Assembly (NCBI GenBank): GCA_024509875.1
Contig: JAMPIV010004462.1
Coordinates: 310,001-374,000, forward strand
Direction of reading: 5' to 3'
Length of the DNA stretch: 64,000 bases
Source: Oreohelix idahoensis
Taxonomy: Eukaryota > Mollusca > Gastropoda > Stylommatophora > Oreohelicidae
Positions 22,529 to 35,411 of the stretch are shown piece after piece; positions within the stretch are counted from its first letter, which is position 1, and every line of letters begins with the position of its first letter. A model generated the notes under the pieces. That model worked only from the letters and a program-made list of their open reading frames with translations. It was not told the origin of the DNA and ran no database searches. Position numbers and translations under genes: made by a program.

Positions 22529-23694
22529 CTTCCCTTCTTACTGACCGTTAACTAGACGAGAGAGCCAGTAGGTGCCTTGACAGGCCTACCCGATAACTCG
22601 CAACTTGCGTAATCAGTGGTTACCTACGGCTGGCGTGCGGGGTTTTGGTATGTAAACATTCCTGCCCCATCTACCTGGCGCGGAACTGACCTTACAACGT
22701 ATCTGCCAGTTCTGTCTAACACACAGGTGTCTAAATGAAATCGCAAGGCCCGTCTAAGGTTATCTCACTGGGCTGCGACACGCTTAATATCATCCTTTTT
22801 ACATGTACTCCATATGACAACATCTAAGGCTATTCTGGGTAAATCTCTAAATGAGTTAAAAGTATCCACACCGTAGGCAAGTAATCAATTAAATTAAAGT
22901 TGCATGTGACAAAATTTACAAAGATCCGCCGCGGTTGTGGACTCAGAAAAACAAGACAGTGGCTTATGGTTACACTCTGTGTTAAAAAGAATTCCCTCTA
23001 CATAATAATCAGTTATATAGTTACACTTCGAGGTGGGAAGTTTTTCTTTTAGTGAAACAAGTCAGATATATGTACACTTCGTGATTAAGAAGGTTCCAGA
23101 GAAAGGCTTTCGTGAAGCATCTTCAGTTACACAACCATTTGGCTTTAGAAGAAAGAAGGGAAAAAAACAACCTAAGTGGCATACAAACACAATTTCCTTA
23201 AAAAAAAAAACTAACTATAGCTTCTTAGTGCTTGTTGGTTAATGGCCGAACTTAAAAAATGTTACAACCCACTATAAATGAACTTACTCTGACAAAGTCT
23301 AAACCTCAAGGAAAAAAATAACAACTACCAAGTTACTTAAGGATTCTTACCGAGATTGTGAAGAATTTCTTACACTAAATTAGCTGGAAAACTGCACAAA
23401 GATCTCTACAACCTCACGACATTAGTTCCAGGGACTGAAAGCAGTACTCATTATATACTGTAAAATGGGCCGCAGGTGTTCGACCACTTGGACAGAGAGA
23501 GAAGAAAAACAATCGTAACGTCTCTCGGAGGATTCCCCTGGCGACGCACTACAAGATAGATTGCGTAACTGTCACATACGTAAATAGTCGCAGCAGTGAT
23601 CGTCCACTTCCCCCCCCCACCCCCGCCCAATCTAGGTTTATATCTTTTTTTTTTTTTGCTACACAAACGCCTGATTCACTATTGCAATTAACAC

Positions 23695-23967
23695 GTGAGC
23701 CGTTTGGCAATTAAACACGGGGGAACAGAGCGTAGTGCGCATATGGTGAAATCGTTCTTTGATCAGGGAAACACGCGGGCCAGGCCAGGCGTTAACAAGA
23801 GGCCAGGCGTTAACAGTTTCTTTGAAGAATCAAGGGGCGATCAGTCTGAGACCTACCTGGAATTGTTACATGTTCAGGCGGAATTAACTTACGTAGCTGA
23901 TATTTGGCAAGGCGGAGATAATCAAAGACAAGCTAGAGATCGTCGGTCGGCAGAGGTGGCAGAATAA
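23695..23967 (+). other. Unidentified 90-codon open frame in the intron
   Basis: The frame is polar and contains a short internal duplication ('RPGVN' twice, from a repeated 'aggccaggcgttaaca' unit). No family motif is recognised and no partner copy occurs in the window. It may be chance or a fragment of an unrecognised repeat. Confidence 0.2.
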
Positions 23968-25865
23968 CCTTTGATTCAGGAGTTGAACGGAAAATTTGCC
24001 CGACCCTGGACGGAGGTGAGACTTTCGCATTAGGGAACGAAAGAACGGAATCTATGAATATATACCTTGTCTCTCCTATAGTCTTTATCAGTTCCTCAGA
24101 GATTTTTCTGAATTCACTAGCTCGTTATCCTAGATCGCTCGTACAAGAGTGAATTATTAGATTTCGTGGAGTGTTTCATTTTTCTGTTGCGGTAATATAT
24201 ATACTAGCCTTTAAGTGATTTGGTGTGTTTAAAGTTTTTATTTACATTTCACTGGGATTTTCTGTGTTAAATGAATAGCATAATTAAATAACTTATAGCA
24301 AATTTTTCCAGCTGTTAAGTAAATTTAATTACTCGCTATTTCCCAGTAAGAGATGTTTTAAATTGACTAGTACATTGTTAAAGAAGGTTATAATGTATTT
24401 TACATGTTGACCACACTTAGTTTTGTTAGCAGTTTAATATATGCGGTAACATTTCTATCTGGGGCCAACATGATATATTTTATGCACTAATATGTATTGT
24501 AATTAAACGCGATATAGATATTACGTCACACGGTGATGATGACGCGTTAGGTGCTGCGCTAATTAATGCAGACCGATAGCCGGGGCCTTCAATGAAAATC
24601 TTCCGTCCTAGTCAGACGTGTTTTTACAGGCTCCCGTGATTCGGTTGAGAAGTCAAGTCTTTTGTCAGTGGCATGTATGTGGGAGGCCGCCACTTTTATT
24701 ATAATGACTCCGGACTCAAGTAGAAGTTCCGCTGATATTATAGAAGTAAGTCTTCTATGAATTTTTATGCATCGTCATGTTCCCGTCCACATTACTTGAA
24801 TGTTAACCCGTTCAAGGCATTCCTAGTACAGAGGCGAGATGTGTACAGATGGACTGACTGACTAAGATGTACTATACCTTTATGATGTTTTAACCAACCA
24901 TGTTAAAATTCAATGAAGAACTATCGTTTTGTCTACAATAAACATGCCATATTCGTGGACCCAACCACGAAGATCGTTCTGAACTTCATTAACGTTCATG
25001 CACTGCCTTGACACCCATTACATTTCTGTTGTCGTGTCAGCACAGCTCACACTCTCTATTACGTCTACATAATCTAACGTAACATACATACATTAAATAA
25101 CTGTCTACTGGCGGTATATATTATTTACTTCTATTCATTTTATGTAATTTTATAAATGACCAGTGTTCATATCACGCGTTAAAAACGATAGAATAAGCTA
25201 GACATTTGTATTTTAAATCTAATTTATAACGGAATGGTGAAGAGGTCTTACCTTAACACGTGTTAGATCTATTATTGTTATTATGGTTAAATGTTTATAT
25301 TTCTTTCCTAAAATATAGGTTGGTCAAAACCTGTGAACTAGCGGTCTAACGGTCTAGTCTGGCCATATGAACTTACGTTCTTAGAGTCTTATAGTCTATA
25401 ATATAAGCACCCAGGAATATTTAATATTGATGAGCTTCTTGCTGTGGCCTGTGCGGTCCATTTTTCCTCATTTCATGTGATAAACCAGAATAGAACCATT
25501 AAATTATAATATTAACTGGACCAAAACTATTACCAGATTTCATTTATATCAATCTCATCAGCCAGCTGTGTGGCAAGATATATTGTCAGCAACATTTGTT
25601 TAACTTAACATAGTGTCTCAGCAACCAGAGGCTAGACAACCCAGAATATATATTTATTATACATATATTATATATATGTCGGCGATCACCACGTATGAAG
25701 CTTACTCCAACCAACTGAAGGCAGAGATACCGTATTTTATCCAGGAAAAATTAAATCACCAACTCCAGCGACTCCCGTGCAAGTTGCAGTCCGCAACTAC
25801 GGCGAGTCTGGAGCTGGATTTGGCAAAACTTAATATGACACTGAGTAGTCTTATTACTTACTTAC

Positions 25866-26345
25866 TTACTTAGTCGTTCCCCTTCTACCGTGAGGTGTAG
25901 AGGTTTGGAAGAGAGAGCGCCAGACCATTCTATCAGCTGTCTTCTTCCTGGCCTGGTTCCATTCTAGTCCTCGGTCCTTCAAAGATTGTCTAATGTTGTC
26001 CTCCCAGCGAACTCTGGGTCGTCCTGGAGGTCTGGATCCCTGGCTCTTTGTTTCCCATGCTTGTCGTGGTAGCCGATCTTCTCCCATTCTGCAGACATGG
26101 CCAAACCATCTTAGTTGGGACTGTTCTATTTGGGTCTGCAGCGGATGGGATTTCAGGCCTTGACGTATCGTCTGGTTGCGGACCATGTCTCTTCTTGTTA
26201 CTTCAACCACTTTCCTCAGATACCTCATTTCTGAGGTTTGGATCTGGCTTTTGTGGGTTGTAGTCATTGCCCACGACTCGCATCCATATGTCAAAACTGG
26301 GACATAGGTGGAGCGGTATACAGCCATCTTCGTTTTCTTACCAAC
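25866..26345 (-). pseudogene. 5'-truncated RTE-like LINE tail
   Basis: The 153-residue frame contains the C-terminal landmarks of LINE ORF2: 'VLTYGCESWAMTT', 'MRYLRKVV', 'QLRWFGHVCRM', 'RPPGRPRVRWEDNI'. Its 3' end runs into TTACTTACTTACTTA on the + strand, an (AGTA)n tail. It is a different family from the copies at 985 and 18541. Everything upstream of the C-terminal tail, including the catalytic domain, is missing. Confidence 0.85.
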
Positions 26346-27439
26346 CTCTTTCTTGCTGAGGAGTCTTATTACTTATTAGTGTTTATTTCCACGGAATCCC
26401 TGCGACAACTACTGGGTAAGCGAATATGAATGTATCCACAATTATGAAGGATTGAATGAACTGCAAGAGAGTAACATAATTTTCTGTTGTTACCACTATC
26501 ATAAAAATCTTTTCTTTTGTTCTCATTAACCTGAGTATTTACGGGATAGATTAATTAGGAACTTGTTCTTTGTTTCTTTAATAACTATTCCATACACTTA
26601 TTGTTAACATTTTGATCTTTCGGGTTAATTAACCTCTGTTGTGATCTTCTTTTTCTTTTTTTTTTTACCAGAGGGGAAAACCCATTTGATTAATTTTCAT
26701 TTTGTCAGTAAACCATGATCTAGTGATGTATATGATTTATGTTGTAAAGTTCTAGTGATAAATAAACTTAATAAACCTTAGTTATTGTGTTGGTCAACCC
26801 CTGTCCATATATGGTATCCATAGTTTGTTTTCACGTTTGTGCGTATTTGTCACAGAATTGTGTGCATATGGGTGCAGTGTAACTTGTATTTTGTACAAGG
26901 AGAGAAAGTACGTCTGATTTAAATTTAGTCGTCCAGATAGACTGGATTAGAGAAATTACTCAACCCAGAAACTGTCCTTTCTCTTACACGATCACCCTCG
27001 TGAGAAAAAATAACTATTTCTTTCACCTTACTTTCACATAGTTATAACTTCTGCTCAGACAGGACTATAAACATCTATTACCTATCTGTTAAAATCTACG
27101 ACATTAACAGAGCGTCCGCTCTTACGCTGCGAGGGTCCCAGACTTTCCCTGGAATAAAAAACACAGGGAAGTTTTTTTTGCCGCCCAGGAAGAAGCATTG
27201 CGAACGCGTCACAAAGACACTCTTACCGGCATTAAAAGACCATTCATCTCTGCTGGTCACTTTCGTGGGAGCAAAGGGGAGTTAACTTGTCAGATCAAAA
27301 TGACATGCTAGTAGCGAAAGAAAACTAGAAAAAAAAAATGTGCGTGCCTAAAATCAAGAAGAAGTTAGGGGGAATGGCAGCTCCACCCTAGGGCCATATT
27401 TTCGAACCCAGCGTCACAGTCCTATCCATCCCCACTTTC
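26346..27439. other. Intronic DNA without recognised features
   Basis: AT-rich sequence with short T runs (26640-26665). No gene or repeat was recognised. Confidence 0.45.
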
Positions 27440-28225
27440 TTACTATAATTTACGTTTGTATTGACTGTTGTCCACATCTTTTCCTTAGCTCTATATTTGA
27501 TATAACATCTGGCCATCTTATACAGAGGATCCGTCGGAGACATCTATTTACAAATGTCTGTAGCTTGGAGGTGATACTCTTTGAGACATGCCATGTCTCT
27601 GAGCCATACAGCAAGACTGACTTCACATTTGGGTTAAAGATTCTAATTTTGTTCTCTCTGGATATATCTGAGGAGTTCCATATTGGTCGAAGGGCATTAA
27701 AAGCGCATTTGGCTTTATTTATCTTTGAGCAGACGTCGCCAGCTGCTCCACTTAGTTTGTCAATGTTACTCCCCAGATATGTAAAGCTTTCTACTTCTTC
27801 ATTGACTTGATCAGTGATCTTCATCGAGTCCGTCTGCCTAATATTTATTCTCATTTCTTTTTTTCTTATTTTACATTTATGTGTAGTCCCATCTTTGCTG
27901 TTTCTGTTACTATTCTATTTGTTTTCTCCTGCATATCTTGCTGTCTAGGTGACAGATGGCACAAATCATCTGCAAAGTCAAGATTCTCTAGTTGTTTGTT
28001 AAATGTCCACTGCATTCCTGTTTTCTTTCCCTCTGTTGTCTGTCTCATAACTCAGTCTATGACCATGAGAAAAATTGTTGGTGATAGCAGACATCCCTGT
28101 CTGAATCCACTTTGTACTGTGAAGGGCTCTGATAATTTTCCTTTGTGTACTTCTTTATATGAGGCCTCCTGGAAGAAATCTTGGATGATTTTAATTAATT
28201 TCTCTAGGATTCCATAATGTCTCAG
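27440..28225 (-). pseudogene. LINE F, part 3: RT palm to C-terminus
   Basis: This is the 3' third of a minus-strand LINE whose other parts are at 38541-38662 and 47917-49970. It starts with 'LRHYGILEKLIKIIQDFF' and continues through 'SGFRQGCLLSPTIF', 'LENLDFADDLCHL' (catalytic FADD), 'ESFTYLGSNID', 'SVLLYGSETWHV' and 'NRCLRRILCIRWPD'. Frame changes near 27860 and 28050 break it. Its right border with the inserted LTR G is the CTCAG duplication at 28221-28225. Confidence 0.88.
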
Positions 28226-28952
28226 TGTTGCGTACATTTTATGTCCTTAACAGGCATTAACAGATAATTGCAGTCCCAGGTCCTGCATCTGTTAAATATG
28301 TGTACACACCAACTCAGATGTTAGTGATATAGTTTGTTGCGCACGAGAACGCACATTTTTGATATTGGTAAATTAGCGCGGTTGTTACCAAAGGGGCAGA
28401 TGACGTATCTCCGTAGTGGAGCAAGGCAGAGTTCCTTTCAGACTGAGAGTCTGATGTTTTTTCAGTCCTTCATTCGGACATATTGTAATTACTTGGTGAC
28501 TGGCTCACTGCAATTTAAGTCATAGCCCTCAGGTCACTCAAGTCCGGTATATATTGATTGATAATGTTGTAAGAATAGTTTCGTCATTGACTTTCTTCAG
28601 TCAAGTCGACCTCTAGCTGGTACCCGTACATGTTGGGACCAGAATGGATAAAAGTCGTAACGTCAATGCACTGGAAGTTTTGAAGATGTTTAATATATGA
28701 ACATTGTTTGTGGAATGAACGGGATCTGCGTTATTGAATATTTAAAGTAGCCGTCATGCGAGTAACGGCTAATATGGAGAGGTGAAACAAAACGTCAGCA
28801 GTTAGAAGTTTGTATACACTTCACAAGTTATACTGCTTTATCAGAAGTTGGATTTTCATTGTCAAACGAACTAAGAAGGAGTATTCCGTAATGGGTTGTA
28901 TACCCTTAATTGTGATATGATGGACAGCCCTTGAGAGGTCAACAGTCGTATA

Positions 28953-31574
28953 TGTCACGTAGGGTTTATATTCATTTAATTTCCTACATTTTCTTCCTAT
29001 TCTTTCACCAAATTCTCTCTTTATTATCTCTGTATTTCCTTTTTCCTGTATATTTTTCATCCATTCGTTTTGCGTATATTATTTTCATATAATTCGCAAA
29101 CTTTACTTGTTTTCCTTTCTCTTAAACTGAGAATCGCGCTAGGACGATATTACGTAGATGTCAGGGCTGCAGGGCGTCAGAAGGCGTGATAAGTCGGTTC
29201 GCTGAACATAGGACGTAGCAAATCGTCTACATTCTCACCGAGCGCGCGAGCTTCTTCTCGGCATTAGTCCCGGTGAGGTGTGATACTTTACATCTGCACC
29301 GGTCAGTATCCAGACATTTGTCTGGAAAATCCCAAACTGACACGGCGCTCACCGTGGGCCATGGTCAGCTGTAGTGTGAAAACTGCCTGCATTGGAGTCA
29401 GGCTGTCTGGGATTTGAAACTGACACGCGTACATCGTGGTCAGTAGGTGACAGTTACGACACGCGTTAAGCGGACGTAAATGTTGGGAGTAGGGGAGATA
29501 ATTTCGCTTGGCGAAATAAGTTTGGGCCCTTTGTCTGATTTTAAGATATTGGCCAAGTTTGAAACTTTAATTTCATTCTCGCTCATAGACTCCACAGTAG
29601 ATAGGTCGCTCGAAAACAGAATAGCTGTTAGCGAAGATCTCAGTTTGTTTCGGCAATTTGTCGAACTTCTAGACTTCCAGAAATATTTTCAGCATTTTTA
29701 TTCTTAAGTTGTGCGACTACCTGTAATTCTGTGGTTGAGGTAATTAATATGATAGATATATAGATTTTGTGAGTGTTAAAGTGTTAAATCGCTTAATTCA
29801 TTTTAATCTATTTCTTTAGCGCAGAAGAGAAATAAAGTGGTAGGCTATTATATTTTCTAGGGAAGCATTCAGTGGAAAGCAGACTAAAAAAAAATTTAAT
29901 TTCTAGCTTATAACGGTAATTGTCGCTATTTATGAATTTAATTTAACTGCTAATACTCAGTCGAGTGTATTTTTCTAAACTAACGTATAAACTCTAGAAT
30001 CGAACCTCGTGAATGGTGACGGAATACGCACGTGTTCCTAATTCATTAGGATTGCTGATTTTTAATTATAACTTACGTCACGGGAAGTTTAAATGATAAG
30101 CAAAGCTCTCTGCTTGCAAGTTTAAATGTAAGTTTTACCCAGTACAGATTCTGTTTATTATATTATATGTGTTATTTTTCCTCCACACAGTGAAAGTTTT
30201 GGGGTGACCCTAACTTTACCAGCACCTAGTAGTAGTTTCCATACTTGTGAAGAAATAGACAGTCCTTATTTTGAACCACGTGGGTTTTCTCAAGTAACAC
30301 TGATCTGACGGTGCAAGCTAGACAGAAATACTAATATCCCTATAACGGGTTATCAAAGACTGTAATGATAAATACTGGACCTTGGAGCCAGCACTTAATT
30401 TCTTCTAGAAACTCTATATAATTTGCTGCCTGGTGGCGTGAATATTAACAATCATTTCCCGACTAGATTATATCTTGTGGACAAATCTGTGGTGTGACTA
30501 AAGTGAATCCTATACTGAGAGAAGGCACCGACCTGACATTCATCATTTTTTAGAAACCTACGCTATTGACACTGTGCTCTGCTAACTCCCGCGCCTGGAA
30601 TAATTGTTAGGTGACTTAATCAGACATTTGAACAAATTTGCATACCCAAGTAGTCGTTCCCGGAGACTCCAAGTTAAATGCGTCTTTTGGAACTGGGGAC
30701 TTCTTGGCAGAAGACTGCATTTTTTTTGAGTCGGTGTAAAGATCTAAAATCAGTGTGTTCCAGGAGGCAGCGAGCAAAGTCGTGAGTACCTGAATGAGAA
30801 GCCATGGCGGAATGAATGAGTGTACGCTGGTTTGAGTGATATTTTTCACTATTTTATCTTTGACACCCTGTTGCTGTCCTAATTTTATTTTCAATCTGCA
30901 TAATTTTGTTGCTAAGGCTAGAGTCCTTGTGTTTTGTCTTAGGTTAAATCAGATTTTTTTTCAAACTCTGTGCATATAATTACGAGATAAAACAAAGACA
31001 ACTCTTAGACTCAAACCCTATGTATCTGTGACTCGGGCGCCATCATCTGTTCTCTTAACGGGGCCGGGCTAAACCTAGAGTTAACACTATAACGGGGCTA
31101 TCATCCTTGCAACATTTCCTTGATTTTTTATGACTATGTGTATATGTATTTTCCTTGATGTACTTTCTTTGATGTTGTGAGCCGATTTTTCCTGATAATA
31201 AAATCGCTCTTGAACTTAATAATCGTGTTTGGTCAGCTCGTTCTAGATATATATATATATCATTGTTATAGTTTTCCCACGTCTGTGTGTTTACCTGTCG
31301 TCACGTGTATGTGCGTGCCTGTGAGTGATAGAAATATACGTAATATGTATATTGGTGTAGTCTGTCTGACGCTGTAACAACTGTTGTAGAAGATAGGTGA
31401 GAGAGAGAAGAATTCTTTTCGCTTTCAGAGACAGCCACTATATCAAAATCTATCATCTCACGTGTGTGGAAATTCTATTACCTTTCACTAACTCTCACTG
31501 AGTCTATCACCTATTCAAACCTATTCAGAAGGGACCAAACCTAGTCTTAATTCTCCTATCGGAAATCTACGACA
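28953..31574 (+). repeat. 5' LTR of element D
   Basis: Near-identical partner of 35539-38161. Differences seen include gtcgct/gtagct, agctagac/agttagac, gagtcggtg/gagtctgtg, and one T-run and one TA-run length change. Small open frames in it (for example 29480-29707) are duplicated in the other LTR simply because the LTRs are identical. Confidence 0.95.
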
Positions 31575-32328
31575 AATGAGTGCTCGTTTCCGGTCTTTGA
31601 ACTTAGAATAGGAAGACGAGTACGACAAACGTGGACTCGTCTATCTGGATTTTGAACTTAAGATTCTATATTCTGATATAGAGTAAGAGTGTGATGTCTT
31701 GTGACTGTGTATCTTTAAAAAAAAAAATTACCCCCTAGACTAACGATCTGTTTAAGAGCGTGCTGACCACACAAACTAATAAGTTTTTTTTTTTCCACAG
31801 CATCTTTGAATAATATACATTTTGGTTACAGGTTGATTTTGTCGGGATATATGTTAACTGCTGATTGTAATACTAAATGCTGGTAAAGTGGTGAGTGTAT
31901 AACATTCACTGGGTACTGAGGCAGAACGGCGTTTGAACTAAGTTAAGGAGTGTGTTTCGGACTTTTTGTCCAGATTAATTCCCTCCCTTACCCGATCTGA
32001 CTTCAGGGGCGAATTTATAGTGGATTTTTAAAAATTAAGGGATTATTTTTTCTCTTTAATTTTTGCAATATTCTTTTGCTTTTCCACTGTAGCAACTTAT
32101 TTTTCAGTTGTAATCTTAACTACCATTTATTTGGCGTAGTCGTGTTTTGCATTGAGTGCTTTATTGCCGATAATAGCAGCGATAGTTAGATTTTATTCTG
32201 GAGGAGGTATCCCAGGGTTAAGAATATCATCTTTTGAATTTTTGGTTTTTTTTTTCTCGTAAGTGGTAGGAACCAGGTTATTCTTTTTCCTATTTTCTTT
32301 CTCCAACAGTCTCAGTCACTGACATAAT
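31575..32328 (+). other. 5' leader of element D
   Basis: The untranslated region lies between LTR and gag. Directly after the LTR, 'TGAGTGCTCGTTTCCGG' weakly resembles a proline-tRNA primer site (compare element C). Otherwise nothing was recognised. Confidence 0.5.
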
Positions 32329-33948
32329 ATGGCCGAGAGGGCAAAGCTTAGACAACTTCTCAGGGACGAAGCGAGAGAGGAGGGACTGGAAGGAGAGGAA
32401 GCGAAAGCTTTTGTCAGAGACGAACTTGAGAGATATGACGCGGAGAGGAAAGAAGAAGAAGCTAGGAGGAAAGAAGAAGAAGCTAGGAGGAAAGAAGAAG
32501 CAGCTGAAGCTTTGCAGCAGAAGAAAATGGACGAGGAAATGGAAATTCGCAGGATGCAGCATGAGGAAAGAGAGAAGGAGAGACAGCGTGAGGAGAAAGA
32601 GAAGGAGAGACAGCATTTGGAAAGAGAAAATGAGCAACGACGACAGCATGAGTTGGCTCTTAAGGCTCTAGAAGTCCAAATTCTTGGCGCTGCCTCTACC
32701 TCCAGCAATGGAGAGTCTTCTCCTCATTCTTCCTTAACTGATCCTTCTAACACTCAATCTCTTCAACTAAATGCTATGTCTTTCACTCTTGAATCTTTTC
32801 CTTGTCCAAATGAGAAGATTGACACATGGTTAGAAAAATTTGAGAAAATTGCAACTTTGTACGGGTTAGAGAGGTCGCGTTGGAATATGAAACTTTCCCA
32901 GGCCCTAAAAGGTTCTGCTTATGATGTTTATTCTAAGCTGGAAAGTAGCCAACAAGACGACTACGATGTGTTGAAGAAAGCGTTACTGGAGCGCTTTGAA
33001 ATGAACGCTCGCAAGTTTTTGCAACTGTTTCGCAACAGCCGGAAAGAGAATTCTGAAACTTTTCACCAGTTCTCATCTCGTCTTAAGGGATATCTAACAA
33101 AGTGCCTTGAGCTTTCGCAGCTCCCCTCTACCTATGAAGGTCTTGAGGAACTTGTTCTAACTGAACAAATAAAGAACACTTTGTCTGCTGATACCCGGAG
33201 ATTTCTCGCTGAGCAGGGGGCAGAAAAACTTGAAGACATTTTGGAAAAGTCTGAGCGTTATCACAATGCGCTGGCTGAACTACCGGCCACAAAGCGGAAA
33301 CCGACAGAGGAGCATTTTCGAAAACATAACCTAGAGCAATCTTCTCAGGCTTCTAACCAAAACAACCACAGAGAAACTGGACCTCAAAACCCCCCTCCTG
33401 AAAAATCCAAGTTCTACAAGAACAAGTACCCCAACCATCCCAAACAGTCTGATCAACCCGACCGCCCTACATGGCAGCGTAGCCAGAAAGGACAAGGTGG
33501 CAAAGGGAGAACCCCTGAGCACGGGACATATGATCAGACCGAGCACACCGAGCCGAAACGCATCGGATGCTTATTGACAGTCTCGCAAGGCGGAATTGTT
33601 GACAGTGATTCCCAACCTGTTGGGGACAGACCCTCAACGCGAGGTACTGTTACTTTGAACGGTTCTCAAACTTCTTGCTTATTTGACACGGGGCTTTCTT
33701 ACGATTGCATTGTTGCCAGAAACCTGGTTAAACCCGGTCAAGAGACAGGAGAGACCGTCAAACTTTGTGGAGTTCGTAAGAGTGATGCACCTACAGCGCT
33801 TCCCATCGCATTGGTGGAGATACACTCTGACTTTGTCAGAGGTGTGATCAAAGCGGCTGTTATGGATGATCCCATCTACCCAGTCATACTTGGCGGGAGA
33901 TACGTGTGTGTATTGGGAAACCGGAAGAGCCGATTGTGGCAGCAGTAA
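32329..33948 (+). CDS. gag: Element D Gag-protease polyprotein
   Basis: A 539-residue intact frame. Residues ~1-115 form a charged coiled coil with EEARRK repeats. Residues ~145-320 are a SCAN-like capsid, with 'WNMKLSQALKGSAYDVYSKL' and 'RFLAEQGAEKLEDILEKSERY', clearly homologous to element C Gag. Residues ~325-420 are a basic, Q/N/P-rich linker without a zinc knuckle. Residues ~435-530 are an aspartic protease with DTG in 'CLFDTGLSYDCIV' and the end motif 'VILGGRYV'. Gag assembles the particle and protease matures it. The start ATG follows directly on the leader and matches the start of C Gag in style. The stop lies just after the -1 frameshift site. Confidence 0.92.
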   Translation: MAERAKLRQLLRDEAREEGLEGEEAKAFVRDELERYDAERKEEEARRKEEEARRKEEAAEALQQKKMDEEMEIRRMQHEEREKERQREEKEKERQHLERENEQRRQHELALKALEVQILGAASTSSNGESSPHSSLTDPSNTQSLQLNAMSFTLESFPCPNEKIDTWLEKFEKIATLYGLERSRWNMKLSQALKGSAYDVYSKLESSQQDDYDVLKKALLERFEMNARKFLQLFRNSRKENSETFHQFSSRLKGYLTKCLELSQLPSTYEGLEELVLTEQIKNTLSADTRRFLAEQGAEKLEDILEKSERYHNALAELPATKRKPTEEHFRKHNLEQSSQASNQNNHRETGPQNPPPEKSKFYKNKYPNHPKQSDQPDRPTWQRSQKGQGGKGRTPEHGTYDQTEHTEPKRIGCLLTVSQGGIVDSDSQPVGDRPSTRGTVTLNGSQTSCLFDTGLSYDCIVARNLVKPGQETGETVKLCGVRKSDAPTALPIALVEIHSDFVRGVIKAAVMDDPIYPVILGGRYVCVLGNRKSRLWQQ

Positions 33949-35411
33949 CTACAAGAGGGCAAACCAAGAAGGAACGGGAACCTGCGCCAAATTTGTTACC
34001 TATGGAACTTAAAGAAGCGCAATACAAGGACCCTACTTTGGCACCCTGCTTTAGGAAACTGCCCATGGCTAAGGAACCCAAACAGCACGGGGACATTTTT
34101 TCTAAGGATGGCGTACTTTATCGGAGAACGGGCAAGCCTGACCAAGGTTACAACCAGCTCCTAGTACCGAAACAGTACAGAAGCCAAATCCTAGAAATGG
34201 GGCACTCTCTTCCCTTTAGCGGACATATGGGACAGAACGCCACAAACCAACGTATAACCACTCATTATTGGTGGCCAGGAGTAAATACTGATATTATCAG
34301 ATATGTCAAATCCTGTGCCCAGTGCCAACGTGTGCCACCCAAGCAACGGGCACCCCCAGTCCACATGGGTGAAATGCCAATAATGGGAACACCATTCGAA
34401 CGGGTTGTGATCGACATTTTAGGGCCTTTCGAAAGGACTAAAAGAAGGAACAGGTTCATCCTGACCTTAGTCGATACATGCACTTTATGGGCAGAAGCTA
34501 TCCCGCTAACATGCGCAGATGCCAAGCATGTCGCAGAAGCCCTAGTGCAGATTTTCACTCGGTTGGGATTCCCGCAGCAAGTGTTGACGGATAATGGATC
34601 TCCATACCGAAACCTGTTGATGGATGAGATCGTTAAGATCTTGAGGACCCAGCACATCCACACTAAGCCATATACTCCGGCCGGAAATGGGCTCGTGGAA
34701 CGTGCTAATGGAAACCTCACCATGATGCTAAGTAAGCTGGCACAAGTGAAACCTGAAGATTGGGATCTCTGTATTCCTGCAGCATTATTTGGCTACAGAG
34801 AATCTCCTCATACTTCCACAGGATTTCCGCCAGCTACACTCTTATTCGGCAGACCCATTAAGGGCCCGCTTGAAGCCTTACTTCAGTCTCTGACAGACGA
34901 GAAGGCGGATGAGACAGTCGTCTCAGCAAGTAAATATGTGTCGGTTTTAAAGGAAAGGTTGAAACTAGGGTGGGACCTAGCAACGACTAACTTTAAGCGA
35001 GCTCGCACAAAGCACGCTAACCGATACAGGAAAGTCGCGGAAGAGAGAGAACTGGAAGCAGGAGAGAAAGTTTTGGTGTTACTCCCTACTGAGAACAACC
35101 AACTGAAGATCGGATGGCAAGGGCCGTTTACCGTCCTGAAAAAGATTTCTAAGGCTAACTACCAGATCTCTATTGAAGGAAAGGAGAAGGTTTTCCATTT
35201 AAATCTCTTAAAGAGATACTTGGAAAAACCAGTGCCAACCTCCGACCATCTCCTGACGATCGCCAAAACTGACGAAGATGATGATAGTGGCAGGGATATT
35301 CCACCGCTATCACAGGAAATCTTTCAAAAATGTCAGAAGCGGCGACGCTCTTTCAAGCGCGCATGGGAGACATTCCGGGGGAAGGAAACTTTGAGGAGTG
35401 GACTTGAGTAG
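33906..35411 (+). CDS. Element D integrase
   Basis: An open frame of 501 codons in -1 register to gag-protease. It is probably entered by frameshifting rather than from its own ATG. It contains the zinc-binding HHCC domain ('HSLPFSGH' then 'CAQC'), the DD35E core (Asp in 'ERVVIDILGP', Asp in 'VLTDNGSPY', Glu in 'NGLVERANG', with exactly 35 residues between the last two), and a GPY/F module in 'IGWQGPFTVLKKI' and 'FHLNLLKRYLEKP'. All catalytic residues are present. Integrase inserts the cDNA copy into the host genome. After the GPY/F module the frame stops, without any reverse transcriptase. It may supply integrase to relatives or be a remnant of deletion. Confidence 0.93.
   Translation: MCIGKPEEPIVAAVTTRGQTKKEREPAPNLLPMELKEAQYKDPTLAPCFRKLPMAKEPKQHGDIFSKDGVLYRRTGKPDQGYNQLLVPKQYRSQILEMGHSLPFSGHMGQNATNQRITTHYWWPGVNTDIIRYVKSCAQCQRVPPKQRAPPVHMGEMPIMGTPFERVVIDILGPFERTKRRNRFILTLVDTCTLWAEAIPLTCADAKHVAEALVQIFTRLGFPQQVLTDNGSPYRNLLMDEIVKILRTQHIHTKPYTPAGNGLVERANGNLTMMLSKLAQVKPEDWDLCIPAALFGYRESPHTSTGFPPATLLFGRPIKGPLEALLQSLTDEKADETVVSASKYVSVLKERLKLGWDLATTNFKRARTKHANRYRKVAEERELEAGEKVLVLLPTENNQLKIGWQGPFTVLKKISKANYQISIEGKEKVFHLNLLKRYLEKPVPTSDHLLTIAKTDEDDDSGRDIPPLSQEIFQKCQKRRRSFKRAWETFRGKETLRSGLE
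33915..33921 (+). promoter_or_regulatory. -1 ribosomal frameshift heptamer GGGAAAC
   Basis: The heptamer is read G GGA AAC in the gag-protease frame, the exact X-XXY-YYZ phase needed for -1 slippage. The integrase frame is the -1 frame and is open on both sides. GGGAAAC is a known slippery sequence at retroviral gag-pro junctions. The downstream 'ccggaagagccg' and 'gccgattgtggc' could form small stems. Confidence 0.75.

Noticed and set aside
29480..29707. 75-residue frame present twice (also 36067-36294), plus a 92-residue minus frame (30616-30894 and 37203-37481)
   Set aside because: Both lie within the D LTRs and are duplicated only because the LTRs are near-identical. No domain motif is visible.
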